Shown: in pieces, positions 47,265 through 58,367 of the stretch | How positions within the stretch are numbered: the first letter of the stretch is position 1 | How the letters are laid out: every line of letters starts with the position of its first letter | Source: Nymphaea colorata | Taxonomy: Eukaryota; Streptophyta; Magnoliopsida; Nymphaeales; Nymphaeaceae | Length of the DNA stretch: 64,000 bases | Direction: 5' to 3' | NCBI RefSeq assembly: GCF_008831285.2 | Contig: NC_045141.1 | Location: forward strand, 23,586,742 to 23,650,741 | Notes under the pieces: generated by a model | Seen by the model: the letters and a program-made list of their open reading frames with translations, nothing else | What the model was told of the DNA's origin: nothing | Databases searched by the model: none | Program-made: the position numbers and the translations under genes

Positions 47265-48565
47265 CTGTAAGTCCTATCTTTGGATGTATTAGGTGGTTCA
47301 AATGGTTGAGTGATAGTAGAATGGCACCTGAGCAGCTCCACTCACTTAGTCCAACGACCATGAATAGTAATGCTTTTTCTGAAAGCTTACTTAGATGTGT
47401 AGTATGTATGCGTCTAAGGGTTGGAGGGTAAACCTTGAAAGCCTTCACAAATTAACATTCCCAGCTCTGCACACACCGTTTTACATGTATATATGCATCA
47501 TACATTTTTCTTTTAGCTTGCATTTGCTCGGACCCTGCCCTAATGATGCATGTTTTTGCAGTAAGATGAAAATGTCTGTTAGGTCAAGTTGCAAGATATG
47601 AAAACGTGTAATCCTTAACTGGCTTACATGAATAATTTTTTTTTTCAAAGAATGGCTCAACCAATCACATTTTTCGTTCAAATTTCACATTTTCAGAGTG
47701 GAGGGGAGTTAATTTGAGTTTCTCTTTCTACTCGTTGTAGGACATCTTCTTTTCTCCTTTTACCCTGCAGGGCAAAACTTTCGGCCGAGAATAAGAAGAT
47801 GAAGATCACGTTAGAGTGATACATCGCTTTTGCTACACAGCTGTGGATTATGTCATAAAATTTGGGCTCATGTTTACGCTCATGGTCACAGGTCATAGCG
47901 TGAACAAGATTTTTCCTTCCCCAACTTGTGTGCCTTTAGTGGGACAAGAATAGAGCATCTTGATCTGCTTCCCTGTATTAAGATCTTTGCGGTTCCAAGA
48001 AGTTTCTTCAACCAATGTTTCAAAGCTGGCTGTGCTTCACTGACCCTCTGTCAATCCCGCTACCTTTACATGTAACAGACAGGTTGATACAATCTAAGAA
48101 CCAGTTCTCTCTCTATCTCTCATTCAGTTTTCAGAACACAGACAAAATAAAATGAAACCTACCTTCTCTCACAATGTTTTACAGAAAATTAGTGATGGTA
48201 AGAGCTAGGTGTGCATAAGCAGATCATACACACAACAGAAACACCCAAAACAGAATTTTCCTGACAATATTAACAAAGCCAACTGCCTTGTGCACGCATT
48301 CAATTGCCTTCACCAACAGGACTTAGTTCCAGATATGAGGTGGAAACAAGAAGATATGTACATTCGCTTTTCTCCTTGCTGTTCTGCAGCAAAGCAGGTG
48401 AGTTGCCCTTCAGATCAAAGCAGCTATGGTGCAGAAAATAGGAGCTGCGAAGCAATTTTACATCATCTCCTAAAAGCATGCGAAATGTACTGAAAATTCA
48501 ATTCCTTCCCCATGAACTCAAAATGCAGTAAGCAGTCAGTGCAGCACAAGTGTGCGATAACCAAG
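47265..48565. repeat. Diverged tandem duplication, copy B
   Basis: This is the second copy of the segment at 46150-47143, with the blocks listed there. It lacks the MITE-bearing segment but has about 735 additional bases between its second and third blocks (about 47635-48375). Confidence 0.75.
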
Positions 48566-51500
48566 AACTACTTAAATTAATTTTCCAATTCATCTCAAGA
48601 ATCCATCCAGTGTACCACGTCTGTATCTGTGACTTCATCATATACGGGAAATGACATTGGTCCTGAAGTTAATCGCGACGCTTTTTTTGCATATTTACTG
48701 CAGAAATTCTCATTTTAAGGAAGTTGGTCTTTCTCAATTTTCCAGAGATCTGCTTAGGTCCTTGAACTGGATGCATTGGTTCGATCTCCTAGCAATAGCA
48801 TCACGATGCAACTCTAGAAATTTTTTCAATTTCACGGCATCCTTCTTGAAGCCCTGACCTTTCCCCTCAAAAAGAACACTTTTGGAGCACTAAAGCTGTT
48901 CATGCATCTGCCTGATGGCAAGAAGGGAGAAGCTATATGGCATCTTGAGACAAAGTTTTTTCTGACACATTATCTTCAAAAGATGCCCATCTATGTGAGA
49001 CCGTTGTAATAGATGCTCTGCCATTATGGGAAGGTATATTCAGGTTGATTGATTTTTAATGGTTTCAGTCCACACCTGCTAATTCGGTTGGCAATCAGAG
49101 TATCAAAGCATCAACAACAGTTCACGGTGATATGAATGAGCTCCCAAATGTGGCGCCATTTTTTTTTTCTTATGTTGGTTTTGATATGAGTCTTTTGCAA
49201 ATTGATAATCTGATCTTCAAAATAATTAAAAAAATTGCCATTGTAAATAGCAAGGCATCATGGCACATCATTGTTTTCTTCGTCTTTCAAGAAGAAAATA
49301 ATGACGATATCTCATGAAAGAGTCGAATACATAAACTTACAAAGATCTACGTAGTTCGGAAAGACCAAAGTCTTATGTACACCTCCCTCATCCTGTAAGG
49401 TGAGAATCAAATGAAGATTTCTGTTCCCACGCCGGAAGTGCCCTTCCTCAACTCAAACCCCAGCTATATATTTTTGTGAACAATGAGATGGAGAGTCTTA
49501 AGATTCTCGGTCTCTCGTTTGATTGGGTAGGAACATAGGATTTGCATGACATCCCGAGAAAGACCACGCGAGACAGTTTCCTCTGCCACTCAAACAAGCC
49601 CCTTTGAGGTACACTATTCTTTTCATTTCATGAAATTTGATATTTCATGCGACGAAACATGGAATCAAGAACTTGTTCTTCATTTGTGATCACCTGATTT
49701 CAGATTGTGCAAGAAGCCTTCGAGAATCTTGCTTTGAACCCCCATTTAAACAAGGAGCTAGCGCACCCAACAAGGAGAAGCAGTAGGGGAGCTAAATATG
49801 AGGTAGTGTGGGCTATTGCCTACGCCAGCTCATTAAAAATTTCATGTAGTGGTGCGATCCTCGGAAAGATTGAAGCTCCTTCTCCTTTCTCCCTACCTCC
49901 GGGGTTCAGGGCTTCTTTGGCACTCGAAAATTATATCAAATATGACTCGAAAATTATACGTGATACCTCCTACGTTAGCCTTGAATATGTAATTCTAGTG
50001 TCGCTGGCTTTCCTATCGTTTAGGAGCTTGCCTCTATCAACTCCACAGACACAATTACTTCCACCCAAGAAATGGATTGCGGCATCAACAAGTTTGCTTC
50101 TCATGAGGGCATGCTTCCAATACGTTCTCAACCAGTTGGGATAATAAATTATGAATTGTTCTCCAAACAAGGAACACTAAGTCCATGACACGCACGCCAA
50201 GAATCTGTGAGTTGGTCCAAGGATTTTCGATCCGCGGAAAGTGAGAAAGAAAATAGGAACCAAAAGATTGTCGATGGAAGAAAAAAGAAAAACAAGAGAG
50301 AAAGCAAAAGAAGAGTGAGCTAGCCCCGGCTTGTTCACAAGTCCCTCGAGAAGTAAAGCGGCTTTGAATATGTGGTGCGCATGTTAGGCCCTTTTTCAAC
50401 AAAGTGGACGCGGGCCCCACAGAGCCGCAAGGTGGAGCCCTATGTGTATTTGTACCTCCAAACCTTGGGACCCACGTGCCTTCAGTGGGGTCCACCAGGT
50501 CCTCATGCCCTCCCTACTGTAGGACGTAGAGAGCAACTTGTGTTTGCACTAGTTTTCTTAGGTAATTTGTTTATATATATATATATATATATATATAATT
50601 GAATGGTAATTCTAGTTTTTTTAAATCAATAAATCTTACACAATTAAATATTAAATGGATAAAAAAACCATCTCAGATACGGAAAAATATGTTAACTAAT
50701 ACTATATGATAAAAATGCTTAATCACATCATGATTCATGTCTTTTTATCTTTGTTTTTCTCTCAATCGCTACTCTAAAAGGAATGAAGGACTGAAATTAT
50801 TTCTTATTTGTCTAGTATCTAAGCATGTAGGACCTATTAGTCTCTCTTTATATACTTGTGTGTGTGTGTGTAGAGGTTAGTGTGAAAGTTAGTAGGTTCA
50901 TAATGTTGTAAGGTTTGACTTTGAGATGGTAAAAGTCACGATTGATGTGGAAAAAGTTGGGTAAAAACAAAAACATGTTAGGTAAATGTTAACGCATAAA
51001 GAAGTAGATAACCGAAGTTTAAAATAATTTAAGAGGCCAGTTTTTTCCTTGAGAAAGTAAAACCTTTGTGGATGTTTGAGCCACATCCTTCTTTAATTTC
51101 CCAACGGGAAATTGGAGGAGGAAGAGATGGGTAGCCCCCAAGAAATGAATGGGATGGAGAATATGTGCTACAACAAAATGGAGATCGTCTGGTGATGCCT
51201 TGTGGGGTTCATCAACTTCAAAGATGTGTCTCAATGCATTTATTTCTGATTTTTTTGGAACTTGTAGACCAAATCTTATGAGACGTTTGATTACATTGGA
51301 TTTGAAATTCATAGATGTGGATTTGATGTGACATGTTTTTGTTGATACCGCAAAAGATAAATAGTAAAATCTATAGTTTGTTAAACTAAATCAGACCTAC
51401 GATCCGCCGCACTTAAGATCTTTATTTTACTTTTTTTGCATGAAAAAAAAATGTCAAATTTAAGATCCAAGGGAAGAGGGTATGATCTCAAACACACAGA

Positions 51501-52934
51501 TTCTAAGGATTTCAAATTCGAAATTATGAAAGACAATGTCTGCAAGGCCCTGTTCAGGGCTTAAAAAAAGTTCAGTTTTAAAATTCTTTATATAATTTTT
51601 ATTTTTGCAAGCACAAGGACCGAGGGACAGGGTCTAGATCTGTCATCTGTGTAGATTGAATCACATCAGATCTGGTGGACCCGTTCAGCATATGGAGTTG
51701 GTCCTCTGAGGATCTAGGATTCGACGAGCATGTGTTGATGATCTCTATCGATTTTAAACAGGAAATTTCTAGTTGAGCGGCACATCCTTGGGCAACAATA
51801 GCTAAATGAGTAAACTATATGACATTGATATGTAGATAAATTATTTGTGGGTAATTGACTATGCAAGCCCAAATATGGCTTTGCCATTGTTAGGATATAT
51901 ATTGGACTAAAAATAATAATAATTACATGCCACATAAAATGTTTTCATTTTCTCTTAAAAAGATTACTAAAATTTATTTTTTCAGAAGCAATAATTTTAT
52001 AAAGATTTATTTTTTTCTACTTTTTTTTATTGTCCGTAATCTACTTAAATTCTCCTTTCGAACCATGTAAATCTTCGTGTTCTCTTGTCTTCTCCATCTC
52101 GACAGTAGTATGAAGGGTCTTGTCCTCCTACATCTTCACCTTGTGCGGCGAGAAGTTGAAATAGAAATTAACTGCTATTAATGCAGATAGACGAAATCGT
52201 CATGCTTTCCTTGAAGATATTAATTGCCCGTCTACCGACATAAAGTTTAAGCATTCATGTGTCTTTAATAATCGAAGTACATGCCAGTGGTGAAATGACA
52301 TTGTTTGGTGGCTATGGCTTTGTTATTGCACGTATAAAATATTCACAATTCATGACATATACACAATTTTTTCAACTTCCAGATGTACCTAAACTCCAAA
52401 TTGTTGCAGCTTTAATATCCTCTTTCTAGGCTGAAAAATACTTTTCAGTTATAGTCAATTTAGTGGATGTGTAATAGCATCAATGAGATTTACTGTTCAA
52501 GGAATTCAATGTAATTAATGTGCTCAACCAACATGTTTCCATATATATATATATATAGAAAGAGAGAGAGAGAGAGAGAGACAAAAACCAGATACTTAGG
52601 TCAGAATAAAAACCAGACCTTTTAATTTTTACTAAAAAAATATTTTAATAAACATCTTAATATATTTATAAAAACTATTGTGATGTAAAACATGCTTTGA
52701 TTTAAGTTGCTTTTATGAAAAATATGATTTTTTAAATCATAATATTGATGCTATGGGGGGCATTCATTTTTTTATTATAAAAACACTATTAAAGTCTCAC
52801 AAATGATCAACTTAATATGTGTTTTGGATCAACTTATTCTTAAGATTACATCAGGTTAGATTACAAAAAAACATTTTAAAAATTCAAAATTAAAGTATCT
52901 GATTTTTTTCTCTGATCTAAGCATATATAGTGTG

Positions 52935-52981
<47 letters not shown>

Positions 52982-53380
52982 GGTATGGGCAACTTTTTAT
53001 CAGATAAGTTATTGTAGAAGGTGAAACAGACAAATTAGTTGAGGTGAATGAGAGGGAGAAAGGAATTGTCGACATCCTTCATTTACTTCATATTGAAATA
53101 AGAGCAAGTGAATAAAATAAGCATGGAAACTGAGGACAAAATTATTGCAAAATTTGTGTAATATGGCCAAAAGGCAGGCCTAGATTGGTAGCTTTTAGAC
53201 TGTGCATGTCCCCCCAGGGCAGTTGCAAAATTTAATTCAAAGAAAGCAGGGACTGTAGGACCTAGCAGAGACTGGGCCCAAAAGGAAAAGCTACACAGAT
53301 TTTGCTGGGCCAAGGTCAAGCATGCACTCAAGTTTTGGAAAGACAAACAGGTTCATGATACTTTGGGGGCCCTGGCACAA
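48566..53380. other. Intergenic, repeat-rich, no supported gene
   Basis: TA runs lie at about 50572-50596 and 52945-52975. A TA/GA compound repeat lies at 52542-52580. Near 49805-49850 the text AGTGTGGGCTATTGCCTACGCCAG resembles the GTGTGGGCAATTGCC end of the element at 31118. A minus-strand frame at 51019-51312 (97 codons) has a protein-like segment (HIFEVDEPHKASPDDLHF), but I do not recognise it and found no partner exons. Confidence 0.35.
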
Positions 53381-53388
53381 GGGGGGAG

Positions 53389-53540
53389 AGGTAGGAATTT
53401 TTCCTTGGAGAAGTCAAACCATAGTTTCAAAATTTTAACAAGCTTTAAGATCATGATATGTTACGCGTTCATCTCTCATAGGGGTGGAGCTAAGAATTTT
53501 TCATTGCAGATGTCGAACTATAGTTTCAAATTTCAACAGG
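53389..53540. repeat. Imperfect direct repeat of about 50 bp
   Basis: 53389-53441 and 53489-53540 share AGAATTTTTC-like, then CATAGTTTCAAA/CTATAGTTTCAAA, then TTTCAACA/TTTAACA words, 100 bases apart. They are preceded by GGGGTGGAGCTAAG-type text, so the segment is probably part of a dispersed element. Confidence 0.5.
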
Positions 53541-53746
53541 AGCCGAAATATAATTCTTCAAAATTTTTTATATTGGTTAAAAAAAATGTTTTTATTTTCT
53601 AAAAATCTGATCGGGCCATGGCCTACCTGCCTCCCACGGAAGCGCCCATGGGCAACATTGGACCTTCACTTGAGACCGGCGTCATCCTATAGAGTGATAA
53701 GTGGTTCACGAAAAAGAACCAACACCATCATCATCAACAATAGCAA

Positions 53747-53777
53747 CAAGAAGAAGAAGAAGAAGAAGAAGAAGAAG
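53747..53777. repeat. AGA/GAA trinucleotide microsatellite
   Basis: About ten GAA units. They produce a run of Lys or Arg codons in overlapping open frames that are not genes. Confidence 0.9.
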
Positions 53778-53821
53778 CTTCATCTGGGTCTTTGTTTTTT
53801 CAGATATTCTTCTCCGTAGAT

Positions 53822-53875
53822 CAGTGGCGGAGCCACATATAGGCCGGTGTGGGCAGTTGTCTACACCAGCTTCTC
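53822..53875. repeat. End fragment of the 31118-type element
   Basis: CAGTGGCGGAGCCACAT followed by GGTGTGGGCAGTTGTCTACACC matches the reverse complement of the right end of the element at 31118-31298. Bases 53880-55250 hold no supported gene. Confidence 0.6.
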
Positions 53876-55257
53876 AATTCTCTTTCGCTTTTACATTAAG
53901 ATCGTTAATATTTACTTTATTATACATAAAATAAATGTTATGGTAATCATGTGTTATCGATTAATAAGCCGGTTAATTAGCTCTGCATTTCATGCCAAGT
54001 AGATAATTGGTGAAGCAAACTCCAGCTCAGTTTAGAGATCAAAATTCAACTGGCATGCCTTGAAGCAAGTAATGTAATCAAGTATGTGTCTCAGGAGAGT
54101 ATGATCTTGTGTAGCGAAGAACAATATTGGAGCATGGCTAAAAGAAATGAACTTATACCCTAGAAAAAACTTACGAGAAAAAGGGTCTTAAAGTTTGAGC
54201 ACATAACAAATCGCCACTCCACTTTTAAAAGCTTAAAATAGACAAACCTTTAACAGAAAAATTCAAAAAACGTAAAAAATTATCTCTTATAAAGGATCAG
54301 TCTCTTCTCGGTCATTGAAAGATAATTTGGTATTTCGATTAACAATTAATATTTTTTAATCAATAAACAGCTTCTTGAGTTTTTTTTCTTTCTCAAAGTT
54401 CGTGTTTCTTTGTCAAATTTTAAAAATTGAGTGTTGATTTGTTGTTTATCCCAACTTAAAGTAACCACTTTTGTAATTTTCTCACAGTTTTAACACCAAG
54501 CGAATGAGTGTCCATTGCCAAAGACAGCTGTATCTACATGGCTTGGGGATTGGCCTCAAGCGCTTTTTTTGTAATTTTTCTTATACTTTAATAGCAAGTT
54601 AATGACTACCCTTTGCTAAAGAGAGCTCTGTCCACTTGGTTAGGGGATTGGACTTAGGGCCTTAAAGGAGAAGGTGGTCAGCATTTCAAAATGTGGGATG
54701 CACGGAGCTAGCCTACATGAGAAACCGGGCCGCTCATTCTCTGTTAATTCTGCAATTTGAGTAAGTGCATACACATGACCTGACCTAGTTCTGATGGGTC
54801 TGCTGGGGCTCGGTCAAAGCTCACCTTTTCCACCTAGTTAACCAGCTGCCCAATCGTGTAAAAGTCAACCAAGTGAAGAGAAGCCAACACCTAACCCTAT
54901 GCCAGTGGGCTTGCTTCCAACCAAATAGAAAATTTGAAAAAGGAAGATAGGTGTGCCTCAAATGACCAACCATTATTAAAAAGGAAAGATTAGCACACCA
55001 AATGTTTGAGCTTGGGCAACTTTCCACTTCATGAGGGAGGTGAGGTGGTGTTGTTAGGCATCACATGGGGCTTGGTATAAATTAAGGCCCCCTTCTGACA
55101 AGTCCAAATCATGTTTTCCCTAAACAATTCCCTCTAAACCGAAGCATGTTCCCCTTCACTATCACATAGATCTGTCTTAAATATATATATATATATGGCA
55201 CCACTTTTCCTTTTTCTATTTACACCCCACAAAGCCCACACTCCCCTCAATATGCAC

Positions 55258-55437
55258 CAGTGTTGTAAAAATAGAGTCCCGAACCGAATCGGCGACCGCA
55301 AGTCGACCGACTCGGCAAAATCGGGTTGTGAATCGATAAAAAGACACTTAAAACATCATTTTAAATAAATGAAGAGGAATATATATACCACCGATTTGAT
55401 TCGAATCGGCCGATTCTGACAATACTAAGACTTAAAT
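55258..55437. mobile_element. Short element with AGTGTTGTAAAAAT ends
   Basis: The left end AGTGTTGTAAAAAT pairs with the right end, which reads AGTATTGTCAGAAT when reverse-complemented (11 of 14 positions). The interior is rich in CGAATCGG/CCGATTCG words arranged symmetrically. The left end resembles that of the repeat at 7205. Confidence 0.6.
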
Positions 55438-55799
55438 AGAGTTGTTCCTGTCTTTTTCATGAGCCCTATAACTCTAGAAACAACATAGCTCATCTTTTTG
55501 CAAGTTGTAAGTAATGACAAAGAGGTGGAAACGTTTCTAACTGCTAAGGGGACTTAGGCATGCATTATAGGCTAAGCAAAGGGTTAGTTAACAAAGCCTA
55601 AGAAGAAGCAACCAAAGGTGTGCAATGAAGGGAAGGGCGTTTTCGCCATTCAATCTACTCGTGGTAGCAGCAGTTCAGGGAGGAGAAGGCTTCGAGTTGG
55701 CTCCTGCGCTTCAACTCCATCTTGAAAAGCGTCTGATTCCTTTCTTGACTCATTTTTTTAATGTGGGAGAGTGGTGGCAGGTTTCTATCTCTATGCTTA

Positions 55800-55978
55800 G
55801 CCTTAAAAATAACCCAAGTGACCCAATCTCCAAGTATGGCCTCAGTGACATAAAGCATCACCAGTTCGATTCTTATGAGTGCTATGTGTTTGGGCGACGA
55901 TGCTATAACCTCATTTCAGTCATAAACCTTGGTATGGTTTGGCGGCTTTCGAACTCATTAGAAGAGCTTACTTAATCA
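55800..55978 (+). repeat. Possible tRNA-derived SINE
   Basis: CACCAGTTCGATTCTTATG resembles a pol III B-box (GTTCGATTC), followed by TGCTATGTGTTTGGGCGACG, an arrangement like plant Au-type SINE bodies. The call rests on one motif and general resemblance. The 116-codon open frame across it is not taken as a gene. Confidence 0.3.
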
Positions 55979-57590
55979 ATTAACATAATGCAGTTATTAA
56001 TTAATGTGGGTTACACGCATGTGTGCATGCACACACACACACACACGTAAGACAAGAAAAATTAACTTCACAACAACAAGACAAACTCTATCAATTATGT
56101 GACATGTTGCCAAATTTTTCTCTATCTAGTGAAACATTTTTCTTTTTTGGAGTATGGAAACTAGGCTCAACTTGAACCTCACGACATAGGACACCAACTA
56201 AGTCTCGTGCCAGCCACAAACTAGAGATTAACAACATCATCTAACTTGATGATTTGGAATTTTTTATTCAAGAATGAAAATTTTAGAAGAATCAAAATCG
56301 AAGGTTTTTTATTTTCAAAAGAAAATACCTCATTTGTTTAATAATTTTTTTTAATTTTTTAAAAATTAAGCATTTGGGTTCTAAAATTCCACAACTTTGC
56401 GCATTATGTTACCAGTGATGGTAAGATATGCGCATGGAGTCGTTCTTCGGGGCAGGGGCGGTATGGAAAAATGTTGGACAACCAAGCACCTTTTCTGTCA
56501 TTTTCTTATAAGGGACGGGTCCTAAGCTTTACTCCGTCAAATTTAGAAGGTTGGGAGGCTGAGATCTTAGAATTGAAGAATCTGGTGGAAGGGTTTACGT
56601 TGGGAGAGGAGGAGAGGGCGTCACCTCAACATGAAGACGTCGTTGAATTAAGGGATCTCATGTCAGATCAGATCTGAGTCCCATCAAGACGACTCTTTAA
56701 TTGATTCTCCTTCCCTTAATCGTAAAAAAGAAAATTAAATGGATCTGGATCAGTTGAATACAAGGATCCAGATCTGTTTAAAATCTCAATCTTAATAACA
56801 ATAGGATATCCATATAGACAACCGACCCGGGCAGGGTCGGGCCCTGAGAAACATCTGGCTGGTCAAAAGTCAAGGAAGAAAAGAAAGGACAGGCAGAGGC
56901 ACAAGCACAACCAGAGAGAGAGAGACACGGACTCTGACCGGGCAGGGCAGCAGGCCATTATGGTCATTAAACTAAGCGCCCTTTTTTTGTCAGTGCCGGT
57001 TGCCTGGGCGCTGTAGCTAATGAAGGACGGATTGGTAATTAACTGAGTTTCTCTCTGACTCTTTTGAGATTTGGGATTTTATCAAATCTGATTTACTTCA
57101 CAGCCTTTTATTCTTATTATTATTTTTAGGTTCCCAATAGTCGGTCGAGACTCGTAGGACCGAAAAAATTAAAAAAAAAAAAGAAGGAAAATCTGTAAAA
57201 TGAGATTCAGAGGTCCACGAAGAGCCGCCCTGGCCCTCGCTGCGCGAAAATATAACGAGACTGCCCTCCTCTCGACGTCCATTGAGCAGTCAATCGCTGC
57301 CTGCTGCCGTCCGTACTCCAGAATGACGAAAATGCCCTTTCGAGACCCGAGAGAGGGAGGCGGGACCGAGACCCCACCCATCGATCATTCTGGAAAGACT
57401 GCCATCGTCCTCCGCTTTCCGAGAAATTACCAGAGCGGCCCTACCCCATGCTGACTGACTCGATTTCACCGCGAAGAAAGTTTCATTTGGGCCTCGTCTC
57501 TCGGTTACGTAAAAGCGGCTCAAGTGCGAGGATAGTTTAGGAAATCAAAGTTGTAACCAGTTAGTTTCGTTTTTTTAATTGTAGGAAGTC
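55979..57590. other. Intergenic stretch upstream of the GRAS gene
   Basis: A CA microsatellite lies at about 56030-56046. The rest carries no domain-bearing frames. Bases 57180-57470 are GC-richer but give no recognisable protein on either strand. Confidence 0.4.
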
Positions 57591-58055
57591 GGGGGAGTCA
57601 GTATGAGTATGAGAGGACGAAGGGGCTGTGAGAGCTCATTTTTATCACGTACGTAAGGAAGGAACTCATGTGACGAAAGGGGAGGAAAAAATTAAGTGCG
57701 AGCGCAGGAGGAGATCTCAAGCGACGAAAGGAGGAGTAAGAGATATAATAATAGAATTTGTAGAGAGGGAAAAGGGGGCGACGGGGAACGCTTTATTACC
57801 TTTTTTTATGATGCACGCATCCATAGCTTGCAGGAAAGAGTACAGCGTACAGAGAGGGAGAGAGCAGAAAATGGTAAACCAGTGGCAGAAAGGCCAGGGG
57901 AGGAGGGTGTAACAATAGTAAAGGAGAGCGAGACACAGAAGCTGTAAATAAGGAAGAGAAGGCTTCAGGTGTCTGTAAAACCAAAAAAGAGGAAAAAGAT
58001 GGGCTCTTTAGGTGCAAAGAACCTCCATTTGCTCTCTCTTTACCCCCTATGATCC

Positions 58056-58059
<4 letters not shown>

Positions 58060-58087
<28 letters not shown>

Positions 58088-58180
58088 ACATATATATATA
58101 TATATATACATTATATAATATATGTAATATATATATTACGTATATCCCTCCGCCTCACTCTCTCTCTCTCTCTCTCTCTC
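58060..58180. repeat. (CT)n-(TA)n-(CT)n block in the GRAS 5' leader
   Basis: CT runs at 58060-58087 and 58157-58180 flank a TA-rich run at 58088-58139. The block lies about 190-310 bases before the GRAS start codon, probably in its promoter or 5' UTR. Confidence 0.9.
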
Positions 58181-58367
58181 CAAATATACAACGCTACTGG
58201 TGTCTGATATCTTCTCATCTTGGGGCAACCCATATTGGGTCTCTGGATTTTCTGGCTGAGAGTGGCGATGGGCACTCTGAAACCACTCGCTTTGTCTTGT
58301 AGGTGAGTGCAAAAACGGATTTTTGTGGTGGTTTGCCGACGTGGGGAGCTGGTTTTCCGAGGACTAG

